Of a DNA stretch of 64,000 nt, positions 22,142 to 34,560 are shown piece by piece; within the stretch, counting starts at the first letter, position 1, and every line of letters begins with the position of its first letter. Below the pieces are notes generated by a model. The model worked only from the letters and a program-made list of their open reading frames with translations, had not been told where the DNA came from and searched no databases. The position numbers were made by a program, and so were the translations under genes. The DNA is taken from NCBI RefSeq assembly GCF_008831285.2, contig NW_022204507.1, positions 2,712,814 to 2,776,813 on the forward strand. The letters run 5' to 3'. This stretch comes from Nymphaea colorata. Taxonomy: Eukaryota > Streptophyta > Magnoliopsida > Nymphaeales > Nymphaeaceae.

Positions 22142-23015
22142 TTACACAAAATTGATTATCAAAATGTGCTTAAAGTTCAAACATACGTAATATGTATAAT
22201 ATAATAAACTTACTAGGAGTTCCATCAAATGACTGCGATCATATACATCTTGCATACATGTGGGCTGCACGCAGGTCTCAACTGCATCATTTGTATACAA
22301 AATATAATCAACTTGTTGAGGATGATTTTCTTGCTTGATTTTCCAAATCCTACCTCGTTTCTCCAGTGCGTTTTTTGTCCTACGCAAACTCCTATCTGGT
22401 TTCCTTTTAAAAGTAGTGACCGGTAGACTAGTGCCCTTACATTTGACAACCTTCACCCCTCCATTATTGAATACCATTTTGGCAAAACCATGGCACTTCT
22501 ACTTCGAGGGGTCTAGGGTGATGGGACCTGCAGCTTCTGGCTGGCTTTTTATTATCGCTTTGGTATCACAACATAGATTCTAAATGTTCCCCATATCTAT
22601 GTTTGCCAACTGCATCATGTATTCATAAGTCTGGTTGTTTCTTGCTACCAGGTCTGCAACATACGTTAGTATCCTGCATAGATGCAGGTAACAGGACAGG
22701 CTACAGGACTGTTGACCATCCAAAAGAAGGAATTTCGCAAGAAATTTCATTAAGTCAATCTTTACATTTTTGGTCTACGTAGAATGTATCTCTCTGGCGA
22801 TTCCCAAATGTTCTCTCGATCAAGAGTCTTTAGGTTATGGCAACTAGATTGTTGTGCATGTAATTCTATGTCACAATTAGTCTCTTGAATGGTTCTTCCT
22901 TAAAAAACTCAAAGGCCTTTAGTGTGTACAAAATTGCAACTTGCTCAAGGATGGTCATACCCAATCATTGAGTGCAAAAAACAAATGCTTTGACGTCGTC
23001 TTCAAACTCATGGTC
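22142..23015 (-). pseudogene. FAR1/MULE-type transposase C-terminal fragment
   Basis: On the minus strand, from about 23015 downwards: DDVKAFVFCTQ, then TILEQVAILYTLKAFEFFKE (about 22940), a frame change, ERTFGNRQRDTFYVDQKCKD (about 22780), a degraded SWIM-like region (LNEISCE, then the expected Cys/His largely lost), ITLDPSK (about 22520) and a basic tail KGTSLPVTTFKRKPDRS (22142-22477). This order matches the end of FAR1-related, MULE-derived proteins, which bind DNA in the nucleus as transposases or transcription factors. Stops and frameshifts occur. The N-terminal FAR1 and MULE catalytic domains are absent because the neighbouring retroelement begins at about 23021. Confidence 0.65.
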
Positions 23016-23020
23016 TCTAC

Positions 23021-24878
23021 GTTGAGACGTATTTTTGAAGCATAACCCACTTACGAGAAATTGTTGGCAGCCAATTGAATCGGATCCAGATTCAAAACAA
23101 ACCCAGAGTAGCTCAAAATGGAGTCAGCCACCCATTTTTAACAAAACCTTTTTTTACACGTTTTAAATAAAAATATATATTTATATGTAATGCTTATTAC
23201 ACAAACAACATTTATCTATTTATGCATTTTTTTTATTTGATTGGATTTGATTTTGTTTTATTTCGTTTTCTAACCTAAAGGGGAGAAGCACGCGCCAACG
23301 TGCACGTGCACGCCGCACAGCCAAGCAAACGTGTGCCATGCGGAGCGCGCCGCACAGCCGAGCAAACATGTGCCATGCGGAGCGCGCCATCGGGCGTGAG
23401 CACTCACATGAGCGAGGACCATGTGCGAGTGCTCTTTGTGCGATGCGCTTGGTAGTGCAATGCACGCGACAGTGCATTGTGTGTTGCGCTCGTGCAGCAC
23501 GCCTTCGCATGACATGCGATGCTGCGCACGATGCACTTGATGCAGCTTGCCAAGCGCTCATTGGCACACTGAGCCCTCCATTTACATGAAAAAAACGTCC
23601 CCTTGGGGGGTGGTTTTGGCACTTTTGGGTGGGCAATAGCCCCGCCCACACCCCAAATGGGTGTTCGCAAGGAAAATGGGCAATCCCATTTAGTCATAAA
23701 ATATTTTAAATTTGCATAAAATTATTGTTAAATTCAAAAAAATGCCAATTATCAATTTTAGCACCAAAATACTTTATAAATATCCCCACAATCCTCCATC
23801 TTGGGGGGAACCAACCATAGAGGAACCTCTTGTGCTTCCTCACTTGAAAGTCTAAATTTTTTTCTTAGCTCTCTCTTTCCATTTCTCTCTTCTTCTCCAA
23901 ACTTGGGAGCAAGCTTCTCCAAATTCAAATTCTACAAAGGAGCACAAAGAGATCTCTTGGGGGTTCATTATCTTGGAGCTCCAAGATCATTCAAAAGGGA
24001 GGACTCATTTCTAATAGCATTCATATTAGAGGTACGTAATAATTCTCTATTTTCATTTCCTTATTTTCTCCTGCCACCTCGCCATGGCCTTGCAAGAAAG
24101 CTCAAATGATTTCCTCTCCGGAGTCAAGAGCTACTCTTGAGTGCACCAGGAGTACGAGAAAGGAGAGATAAATTCCATTTCTTCATTTCTTTCAAAAATA
24201 TGCTTGTTACATGCTTGTTATGTGCTGGAAATGCCCATGCATGATGTTCTAATTTTTTTCTCAGTTAATGAGCAAATGAACCAAGAGAATGAGTGATTGG
24301 GTTGGGATTTTGTTAATTCTTATGTTGATTTTGTGGTTGGGGTTTGTCCAACCTAGGAAAGCCATTCACAAATATGCACATGTTAATATGCATTTTCTTG
24401 TCAATCTCATGTTTAGTTTCTTTCTTAATCACCCTATTAGAACTCCAGTCATTGCATTATCATTTTCCATTTTGTGAGTACTTAATTTTCTTCCATACCC
24501 AATGGTGGGAGAAATCAATTTTCTTGTAATAGTTATGGTTCTTATATTCACACATAAAAAATATTTGAAATCATATTTTTCAATAGATTTTCAAAACCAA
24601 ATACTCTCTCTCTAATGTGGCCTTGGAGAAAGCTTTGACTCTTGCATGAGCCCAAGTTCCCCTTTGGCCTATATCAAAAAATGAAGTTAGATATTTTCAA
24701 GTCATTTCTTATTTTTACTACTCAGGAAATATATGCTATGTGTGTATATACATGTTATATACGTATACATGCACATGAGTATCTTTCTTTGTCTTTCTCT
24801 CTTTATGGTTTAACATATTCTTTTACAAACTCTTGTATACGTATATATGAATATATATACATGTATTCCATTTTAAAA

Positions 24879-24909
<31 letters not shown>

Positions 24910-25886
24910 AAAATCATCTTATCCTCTTTTATTCATTTAAACATCCTATTCACAAGCTTTCATATACATATCTATACGTCTATATATACATATATATGTA
25001 TATATATAAATATAAATATGCGTATGAATATGTATCTCTCTTGCTTTTAAATCTTTTATTTTGTGACTTTCAAGATCTATTTCTCTCTCTCTCTATATAT
25101 ATATATATTTTTTGTGATCAACTCTTTTCTATGCTTTTGAATATTTTTCATTTCAAGATCTTTTTATTGACCGACTTCACCATGAACCAAACTCAAGTAA
25201 TGACCCAATATTGCAATCATGATTGATGATCCACAATCCCATTCCATTTTCAAAAACTTTCTCTTTTCATTCAAAAATATTTATTACAAAAATCTTAGAT
25301 GTATGTTATTATATGAATCCTATTAGATGAATGTTATGGTAGGAATGTTTTACTCTCTTATGTCATATAGGATCAATGCATTTATACATTCATGCTCAAT
25401 TAATATCACTTTTGATAAGCAGTATTCCAAAGAACTTAAGCAAGATAAGATGGAGCTCTAAATAAGTAGTAACCGAATTTGGGAAAAATATCAAACCTAC
25501 TTAAAGTCTTAAGAGAGCACTAAAGTAACTTTAAAATGATTTCCTAAGCTTTCTAAGTAGTATTTGTAAAGATTTTTTAATTCTATTTTTCTCCAAAATA
25601 TTTTACATTCTCTAGTAATTCTTCATGCACTCTTTCAAAAGTTTGGAACATCAAACTTTCAATATTTTTCTCAAATAGTATGCAACATTTAGAATAAAAA
25701 AGATGTTTAAGGCAAAACAAAATGCATCAAGGATAAGCATGGTCCTTGTATTGATTACCCTGAGTAAAGTTGTCAGGAACGGTCAATCCTCATACCGACT
25801 GGTGATTCCCTTTCTCTCTCATTTGAAATAAAACCTTATTTTTCTGGAGCACTTCAAAAACCAAAAAAAAATTGGGGATGCGAACA
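23021..25886 (+). repeat. 5' LTR of the LARD-like element (5'-truncated)
   Basis: Matches the 3' LTR from GTATTTTTGAAGC (23029; 29991) through AACCCACTTAC, ATTGGGGATG and the CGAACA end at 25886. A TATA box TTTATAAATA lies at about 23773. A GC-rich, ACGTGCACG-containing stretch lies at 23285-23560. CT/TA microsatellites lie at about 24878-24910 and 25081-25109. The first part of the 3' LTR (29765-29980) has no counterpart here. Confidence 0.9.
23312..23385. repeat. 37-bp tandem duplication in the 5' LTR
   Basis: GCCGCACAGCCAAGCAAAC and GTGTGCCATGCGGAGCGC are repeated from 23349 with single-base changes. The 3' LTR has only one diverged version, so the duplication arose after insertion or was lost there. 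Confidence 0.85.
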
Positions 25887-25888
25887 GA

Positions 25889-25907
25889 TGGTGACCGTGA
25901 TGGGACC
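25889..25907 (+). other. Putative primer-binding site of the LARD-like element
   Basis: TGGTGACCGTGATGGGACC follows the 5' LTR after two bases. It starts with TGG as required for pairing with a tRNA CCA end and resembles the TGGCGAC-type sites of Tat-lineage elements. The cognate tRNA is not determined. Confidence 0.55.
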
Positions 25908-26879
25908 CGTCATTGTTTGGCTATGATTATTGTTGATGTATTTTTTTTCCACAAACTTGAACATCTCATATGTTGCTGATCATAAATCATGTTCCATTCT
26001 TTGGCCTTGACCTCATCGGCATTTTATTACATTGCTTGATGATTATGTTCCTCTGTTACATGTAAGACTAATTGAAGTGGATCAATCATATTCACCTACA
26101 TCTAAGATCAAATACAACCATCCTCAATTTAAGAACTGATTGAAGAGAATGTTTGTTCTTCTTCTTATTTTAATCATTACCTTAGGCAACATTGTATTAG
26201 AGACAACCGATTTTACATGTTTGCCCATATTTCAAAAATTCTCAATACCTATTTGTCCCGGTCATCATGTTGTCAGACTTGGTCTTAGGTGGTCGCACAA
26301 GACTAAGCCTTACAACTAGGCCACACATTGGGCGGAAATGCCCATTTGTTAGTATCATGAGTGGTAATTTCTTATATATCAATAAGCGTCCAAGAAGAAG
26401 TGAATAAACCTTACCCCTAGTTGCCTAGTGGAGGATTTTATACTTGTACTAAGCCTCTTGGTTAAGGTATATTGACATATCTTATATGGAATAATCATAA
26501 TTGATTAAACCAAACTCAATTAGAGTCCTACGCTCCTTTGCCAAATATATGCATGATAAAAGTGACTTTTGAAAATGTTGGATGTTTGTCATTATATGAT
26601 GAATGCATGCATATCTTCATACAATCTTTGGTCAATTTAATATTTTTACGCTCCATCTTCCACATCTAAATCATTGTCTCCTTTGATCATCTCTACGTAG
26701 TCTTCAACTCGACTACTCCATATGCTCATGCTTTAACCATACTATCTAGGGCACTGATTTTTTCAAATATTGTCATTCAGAAAATTAATTTTTTTAGAAT
26801 TACTTCAAGATCTACATTTTTTCATATCTTATCAATCTCTCATTTATTCATTTGTAAAACCTTTTATTAAATTTGATAG

Positions 26880-28870
26880 CCACTTATTGGCCTAATTACT
26901 AACCTTGCTTGACTTAGGTCGTGCATTCTTTTTCCCTCGCTTATATCTAGCCAAATAATTTTCTATCCTCAATACCCATAGGGTGTCTTTCTTCTCATTT
27001 TACTACTTCCATAATTTCATTGGGTCATCAATTATTCGTTTGCAAGCCGATTTTTTTTTAAAATTGCTTCCAAATTTACATTTATTAAATCTTGTCAATT
27101 ACCTATTTATTAATTTCTCTGACCTCCTATTCTTGAACATGATTGTCATCTATTGGGTCAATTACCAAACATTGCTTGACTAAAGTCATGCATTCTTTTT
27201 CCATCATTTGCATTTAGCCAAATAATTTCCTAATGTCAACACCCATAGTCTATCTGTCTCCCTATTTTATTACTTTTCTTGGGTAATCATTTATTCCAAA
27301 TTTAATAACAATCATTGCTTTACTCAACTATACTCTATTTTCAATCATCGAACATGTGATTTTAACTTATTGGATTTATATGAATCAAGTATTATGCATT
27401 TATTATACTCTACTTGAGGTCCAATCCTTTCAAGGCTAGGATTATTCACAAGTGATAAATTGCTCATAATTTTCTGTATTTTCCTACATTGATATTGCGA
27501 TACGAAAATCACTATTTGTTGATGATGTTTCTACAATAAATTTCTTTCATACAAGTTTTGTCCCAATTGCTTGTCAAAAATTATTTGATATTCAAGCCCA
27601 TATAAATGATATTACCTTTCACCTTCAGATATCAATTTCCTTTATATAATTTGGTCCATGCATTCATTTTATTGAGGCAACTTCCTTTGCCTCAATCTCA
27701 ATCTATGATCGACAGGTGCTGGACTTAGGTCATGCATTCTTTTTCCATCATTTACATTTAGCCAAATAATTTCCTAATGTCAACACCCGTAGTATATCTG
27801 TCTCCCTATTTTATTACTTTTCTTGGGTAATCATTTATTCCAAATTTAATACCAATCATTGCTTTACTCAACTATACTCTATTTCAATCATTGAACATGT
27901 GATTTTAACTTATTGGATTTATATGAATCAAGCATTATGCATTTATTATACTCTACTTGAGGTCCAATCCTTTCAAAGCTAGGATTATTCACAAGTGATA
28001 AATTGCTCATAATGTTCTCTATTTTCCTATATTGATATTGCGATATGAAAATCACTATTTATTGATGATGTTTCAACAATAAATTTCTTTCATACAAGTT
28101 TTGTCCCAATTGCTTGTCAAAAATTCTTTGATATTCAAGCCCATATAAATGATATTACCTTTCACCTTCACATATCAATTTTCTTTATGTAATTTGGTCC
28201 ATGCATTCATTTTATTGAGGCAACTTCCTTTGCCTCAATCTCAATCTGTGATCGACAGGTGCTTGACCTAGGTCATGCATTCCATTTTTCTCTCATTTAT
28301 GTTTAGCCAAGTAATTTTCTACCTTCAATACCTATAGAGTGTTTTTCTCCCTATTTTACTACTTCCATGATTTTATTGGGTCATCATTTATTCTAAGATG
28401 ATTACCAACCTTTGCTTTGCTTTGATATATTCTATTTTCAATCGTCAAACATCTAATTTTGACTTATTTACCCTATTAAGTCTTTATTTTCCTAAATCAA
28501 ACCTCATATATTTATACTCTCCTTAAAATTTAATCATTTGAAAACTAAGGCTCTCCATTTTCCTACACTATAAATTTGATATCTCGCTATGAGAATCACC
28601 GCCTAACAATCATATTCTTATAAAATTTTTTTTTCCTGCAAGCTTTGTCTTAATTTCTTGTCATTAAAGACAAAACATAAATTCTTTTATACCTATGCTC
28701 ATATATATGTTATTACCTTGCACACTCATTTTCTTGTTAGCAGAAAATATATCAATTTCCTTCCTATAATTTGGTCCACACCTTCTTTCTATTGGGGCAT
28801 TTTATATTATTTTTGCTTCAATCCAGGTATCAACCTTCTATCTTATACCTAATACATTCATGCATTCTAT
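26880..28870. repeat. Internal tandem repeat of about 543 bp
   Basis: CATGCATTC(TTT) begins units at 27187, 27731 and 28274 (spacings 544 and 543). The first two units are nearly identical over their length, including GGTCCAATCCTTTCAA, GATATTGCGATA and CTCAATCT(A/G)TGATCGACAGG. The third is clearly diverged, and a partial older unit begins near 26919. No coding frame is kept. Confidence 0.92.
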
Positions 28871-29382
28871 TTTGAATCAGATTATATCCATTACCACTCA
28901 TGACAATTGCTAATTCTGGTACATTTTTTTATTATGAATATTTCAAGGCATTTCTAAATTGCTTTTATGACATATATTTTTATTTCACAAATCACATCTT
29001 GTCTATAAAAATAAAGGGGGATTGTATCCAAATCAAATCAACTCAGTTGCTAAGCTAGATTTGATTAAGTGTAACCCGGCCGCTAGGTTCGAAGCATTCT
29101 AAAGCTATGTCAATGTGGTCACCAGGAAGGAAACCTTATGAAACAAGTGCAACTTGGTCATTTGAATGCAAGCACAACCCAAGCACTAGTTTGGGGAATT
29201 TTATTAAACAAGTTCAAAATCCTGTCTTTGGTGAAAACAAAAACTTCACCATGGGACACTCGAGGTGATAGAAGTCTTCTTATCACAACTAATGTCGGAG
29301 CAATAGGGTTTCATTCATTCTTTCAAAAAAGGTGTTCGAGGTGATGAGGGTTCTTTCCCGGCATTGCGAATTTTTATCGAGC

Positions 29383-29650
29383 AACCCATTCAGGAAAGGG
29401 GTAAAACCTGAAATTATGGACAAAAGAGCAACTCACGCAGGTAAAGAGGTTAAGCCTACAATCCAAGCCAAAACAACTCACGCAGGTAAAGGGGTTAAAC
29501 CTGCAATGCAAGCCAAAGCAACCCACACAGGTAAGAGAATAAACTTAAGATGCAAGTCAGGGCAACCCATCCAAGGGGGTTAAACCTAAATTCATTATCG
29601 GCAAACCCACGCAAACAACCCATTCAGGTAAAGGGTTAAAACCTGAAATG
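29383..29650 (+). repeat. About 45-bp minisatellite (15-codon periodicity)
   Basis: AAC(C/T)CA(C/T)GCAGGTAAAG...GTTAAACCTG units start at 29383, 29430, 29474, 29520, 29564 and about 29603-29615. In the plus-strand frame 29332-29583 the repeat reads THAGKGVKPAMQAK with variants, so periodicity is close to 15 residues. The frame then ends. It sits just upstream of the 3' LTR. It may be a relic of a repeat-bearing coding region; no family is recognised. Confidence 0.8.
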
Positions 29651-29764
29651 AAGTTCCAAGATTTTTAATCTTTTTAGCTAAAATTTTTCATCACTCAAAA
29701 TTTGGGTTGCTTATCTTTGCCACTAAGCACGGCAAATGCCGGCTTAGTAGCAAAAAGAGGCATC

Positions 29765-32757
29765 TGTTATCACCCTAAATTTTTCAAAAGAAGACTAGTA
29801 TTTTGTTATTTGGATTTCAATTTCAGACCCAAAACAAAGTTAATTTTTAAACCCAAGTCTAGATCCAAATCAAGCATTTCAAACTTGAAATCCGAAATCA
29901 AGTTCAAAACAACAAAGTTTGGTGCTATGAGCACTGCACACACGTGCACAAACCTTTTCTTTGTTTTACGTTTCGCTCTCATGTCGAAATGTATTTTTGA
30001 AGCTTAACCCACTTACAAGAACACGTTGGTGGTCAATTGAATCGAATCTAGATTCAAAACAAACCCGAAGTAGCTCAAAATGGAGTCAGTCACCCATTTT
30101 TAACAAAACCTTTTTTTACACTTTTTAAATAAAAATATATGCTTATATTTTATGCTTCTTACATAAACAACACTTACCTATTTATGCATTTTTTTTATTT
30201 GATTTGATCTGATTTTGTTTTATTTTGTTTTTTTTTAAAGGGAGAAGCATGCGCCGGCGCGCACGAATGCGCTGCACGGCCGCGCAAATGTGCGTTGTGC
30301 ATGAGCGAGCCGTCATGCATGAGCGCTCGCACACCATGCGCAATGCGCTTGGCAGGATGACGGGCACGACAGTGCATCTTGCTCTGCCGTGCAATGTGCA
30401 CTACTACGCACAATGCACAGCGCCAGGCCCTCGCGTGGTGCGTCGAGCCCTCCATTTTTATGAAAAAAACCACCCCTTACGGGGCGGCTTTCACATTTTT
30501 TGGGTGGGCAATAGCCCTGCCCACACCTCAAATTGGTGTTTGCAGGGTTAATGGGCAATCCCATTTTGTCAAAGCCCATTTTTAGAAATCATTAAAAAAT
30601 ACTTGAAATTCACATGAATTCTTGTTAAATTCTACAAAATTCAAATTCTGAATTTTTGCTCCAACATACTCTATAAATACCCCCACAATTCTCCCTCTTA
30701 TGGGGAGCCAACCATGGAAGAACCTCTTGTGCTTCCTCACTTGAAAGTCTAATTTTTTTTTAGCGCTCTTTTTCCACTTCACTCTTCTTCTCTAACCTTG
30801 GGAGCGAACTTCTCCAAATTCAAATTCTTCAAAGGAGCACAAAGAGATCTCTTGGGGGTTCAACATCTTGGAGCTTCATCTTAGGCTACTCCGAGATCAT
30901 TCAAAAGAGAGGACTCATTTCTAATAGCATTCATATTAGAGGTATGTAATAATTCTCTATTTTCATTTCCTTATTTTCTCCTACCACCTCCCCATGGCCG
31001 TGCAAGAAAGCTCAAATGATTTCCTCTCCGGAGTCAATAGCAACTCTTGAGTGTACCAGGAGTATGAGAAAGGTGAAATGAATTCCATTTCTTCATTTCT
31101 TTCCAAAAACATGCTTGTTACATGCTTGTTGTGTGCCAGAAATGTTCATGCATGATGTCCTAATTTTTTTATTAGTTAATGAGCAAATGAATGGAGGGAA
31201 TGAGTGCTTGGGTTGGGATTTTATTCATTCTTATGTTGATTTTGAGGTTGGGGTTTGTCGAACCTGGGGAAGCCATTCACGAATATGCACATCTTAATAT
31301 GCATTTTCATGTCAATCTCACGTTTAGTTTCTATCTTAATCACCCGATTAGAACCCCAATGAGTGCTTCGTCATTTTCCATTTTGTGAGTACTTAATTTT
31401 CTTGCATACCCAATGGTGGGAGAAATCAATTTTCTTGTAATAGTTGTGGTTCTTATATTCACACATAAAAATATTTGGAATCATATTTTTCAAAAGAATT
31501 TCAAAACCAAATACTCTCTCTCTCTAATGCGGCCTTGGTGACATAGCTTAGACTCTTGCATGAGCCCAAATTCTCCTCTGGCCTATATCAAAAAATGAAG
31601 TTGGATATTTTCAAGTCATTTATTGATTTTAATATTCATGAAGATATATACTATGCATATATATATGTTCTATATATATACGTGCACATGAGTATCTTTC
31701 TTCGTCTTTCTCTCTTTATGATTTAACTTATTCTTTTACAAACTCTTGTATACGTATATATGAATATATATACATGTATTCCGTTTTAAAATCTCTCTGT
31801 CTCTCTTTCTAAAATCATCTTCTCTTGTTTATTTGATTTAAGCATCCTATTCACAAGCTTTCATATACATATCTATACATCTATATATAAATATATATGT
31901 ATATATATAAATATGCATATGAATATGTATCTCTTTTTCTTTTAAATCTGTGATTTTGTGACTTTCAAGATATATTTCTCTCTCTTTCTCTACATTTTGT
32001 TGGTGATCGTGTCTTTTCCATTCTTTTGAACATTTTTCTTTTCGAGATCTTTTTATTGACCGACTTCACCAAGACCAAAACTTAAGTAATGACCCAATAT
32101 TGGAATCATGCTTGATGGTCTACAGTCCCATTCCATTTTCAAAAACTTTTCTCTTTTTATCTAGAAAATATTTATTACAAAAATCTTAGATGTATATCAT
32201 TTTAGGAATGTTATGGTAGGAATACTTTACTCTTTTCTAACCATATAGGATCAATGCATGTATGCATTCAATCTCACTTAATATCACTTACGATAACAAG
32301 CAGTACTCCAAAGAACTTAAGCAAGATAAGATGGAGCTCTAAATAGGTAGTAATTGAATTAAAGAAAATTTCAAACCTACTTAAAGTAACACTAAAGTGA
32401 CTTCAAAATGATTTCCTAAGCTTTTCAAATAATATTTATAACAATTTCCCAATTCTAGTTTTTGCCAAAATATTTTACATTCTCAAGTAATTCTTCAAGC
32501 ACTCTTTCAAAAGTTTGAAACTTCAAACTTTCAATATTTTTCTCAACACTACACTGCATTTAGAATGAAAAAGTTGTTTAAGGCAAAATGAAATGCATTA
32601 AGGATAAGCATAGCCCTTGGATTGATTACCCCTGGTAAAGGTGTCGGCAAATGTTGATCCTTGTACCGACGGGCGAGTGCCTTTTCCTCTCATTTGAAAT
32701 AAAACCTCATTTTTCTTGAGCACTTCAAAAACAAAAAAAGAATTGGGGATGTGAACA
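29765..32757 (+). repeat. 3' LTR of the LARD-like element
   Basis: Begins TGTTATCACCCTAAATTTT, typical of Tat/Athila-type LTR starts, and ends GTGAACA at 32757. A TATA box CTATAAATAC lies at 30671. It matches the 5' LTR from about 29980 onward with frequent point and small indel differences. The downstream flank begins AATAC. Confidence 0.9.
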
Positions 32758-33289
32758 AATACTCATTGATCCACATATGTCGGAATCGATTATGTATAAT
32801 AGAATGAAAATCCTAACTACTTTCCCAAATGGTGTTTGAGATGCTTTTCCTACTAAACAATGTTTGCAGACAAGCACGTCAATATTTGTAAAGGATTCTA
32901 GTAATCTCTCCTGAGCTAGTCTATCATTCTATTTTGTCCAATATGCCCTAGCGAGCATGCCAGTACATGCATCCACATTAACATGTGTATTAAATCATTC
33001 AACATTTACATAACAGCAATTTGAATAAGTATTTAAAACTAATAAACAATTCATTAATACACTAAAACAAATGACTAAGTCTGCAGACAATATCTTGATA
33101 AAATTGCTATTAAAAGTATGTTTATAATCAAATGTCATAAAAACGTGTGCCCTGATTCCTATTCCTTTTGAGCTAAAACCAAAATTGTTTGGAGGCAGGT
33201 TAGGATGTACGAGACAAAAAGCTTGAGCCCAGTGTAGAGTGTGCCTAAGTGTTAGAGAAAGTATGTATTCACATAGTTTATCCCCACAC
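32758..33289. other. Spacer with possible copia-derived sequence
   Basis: No confident domain. A minus-strand frame at 32995-33291 has no recognised motif, though its position downstream of the copia RT remnant suggests it may belong to that element. Confidence 0.3.
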
Positions 33290-34560
33290 ACTACAAAAAC
33301 CCTATATCCACTAACCTGGCTTTAGATTTATCATGCTTCCATCAAACTTATACCTCTTTCTAAAACCCAATGCACACGTATGTTTCCTTTGATCAAGTAG
33401 GTTTGTCAATTCCCAAACATTATTCTTGTCAATGGGTTCAACTTTTGCATCCATTGCTTTTAGCTATTCTGTAGATTCATTCAAATTAACAACCTCATCA
33501 AAAGTTAAATACCTGTTAAGTCATCCATGTCTATTGACTGGTATAACTCTTCAGACAAATAAATATAATAGTCAATTAATTTATAAGAGACATGACTAAT
33601 AATATCTATGGGAGTGCTATTATTCTTATTTAAATCTTCCAAATTAATTATCTTGGATTTTAATTAAGTCCATATCTAGATGACAATTTATATTTTTTAG
33701 ATCCTTTTAAATATCTGATGAAGTTGTTTTATCATCAAAGTTATCTCCTGATGGGTCTGGATAGAAATCTATTTATGAAATAACTTAAATATGATTTTTA
33801 TCAGTCCATAATCTAAAATCCTGCTGAAATGACAGTTTTACATGGAACTGTATTTAAAATATACATAGCTGTTAACATCAAAGCAAGTGTTATTTCCCAC
33901 AAATATTCAATATTAATTCCATCTTTGCTGCTCATTATATGTTGAGTAGCTCCATAGTTAATCCACCATCCAGTAATATCATGATCAAATTAAACACTTG
34001 ATTTCCACATAGATTACATCACACTTGTCATTCATTTTGTCGTTGTTGCATCTTTGACAATATTTCTTGAAGTGGCTAAGCTTTCCATCTTTGAAATATT
34101 GAACATGAGAGGTGGTTTTTTGTGGCTTTCAGAATATTGGACTTTTTTTTTGCTTAATTTGTCAAGTTACTGATTGAATCATCTTTAAATTGGTGGAATT
34201 TGTTTTGCCCATGATTAACAGCTGTATTATCTATCTCTGGCAATTAAATATTTTATTTTTATTTTTTTTTTCATGTGTTCTTGATCGATAGCTAATTGAA
34301 TGGCGAATTCTGTCAAATTTAATGCCTTGGAACCAAGTCAGAGGACCATAACTATAATTTTCTAAGATACAGGCAAACTATTTAATATAGTAGAAATTTT
34401 CATAAGTTTGAGAAGAAAATACCTTCTAGCTAAACCGAATTTAGTCATTACTAACAATTTATTAATGTGATCAACAACATTATTGTTTTCATTAATTTTC
34501 CATGAATTATATTGTTATACTAAAAATTGAAAGGTGAATGACTGATGTTGTATCATATTA
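33290..34560 (-). pseudogene. Compressed Ty1/copia gag-pol remnant
   Basis: Minus-strand fragments appear in element order. Gag: VVDHINKLLVMTKFGLAR and ILNSLPVSWKI-like (about 34390-34480). Zinc knuckle: HFKKYCQRCNNDK (about 34070). Protease: WWINYGATQHI (about 33950), with the catalytic aspartate region altered to N-Y-G-A. An integrase tail YILNTVPCKT (about 33860). Then the start of reverse transcriptase LKAMDAKVEPIDKNNVWELTN (about 33440) followed by FKRKY-like and DGS. The integrase core and most of RT/RNase H are missing, so internal deletions have shortened it. Many stops are present. Confidence 0.75.

Larger units (their letters stand above)
23021..32757 (+). mobile_element. LARD-like non-coding LTR retrotransposon
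   Basis: Two long direct repeats (23021-25886 and 29765-32757) flank an internal region of about 3.9 kb with no gag or pol motif in any frame. The LTR terminus pattern is TG (29765) to CA (32757). A primer-site-like TGGTGACCGTGATGGGACC starts at 25889, two bases after the 5' LTR end. A purine-rich GCAAAAAGAGGCATC lies just before the 3' LTR, a form seen in Tat/Athila-type gypsy elements. Large LTRs with a sizeable non-coding interior fit the LARD class, which depends on proteins of an autonomous partner. The 5' LTR lacks the first roughly 215-220 bp. A 5-bp target duplication is not visible. Confidence 0.8.

Noticed and set aside
23220-23697. Several 83-143 codon frames on both strands
   Set aside because: They coincide with the GC-rich tract of the LARD LTR and recur in the other LTR at 30182-30585.
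29332-29650. CRISPR-like array of about 45-bp periodic units
   Set aside because: Units are contiguous diverged tandem repeats with no unique spacers, in a plant retroelement.
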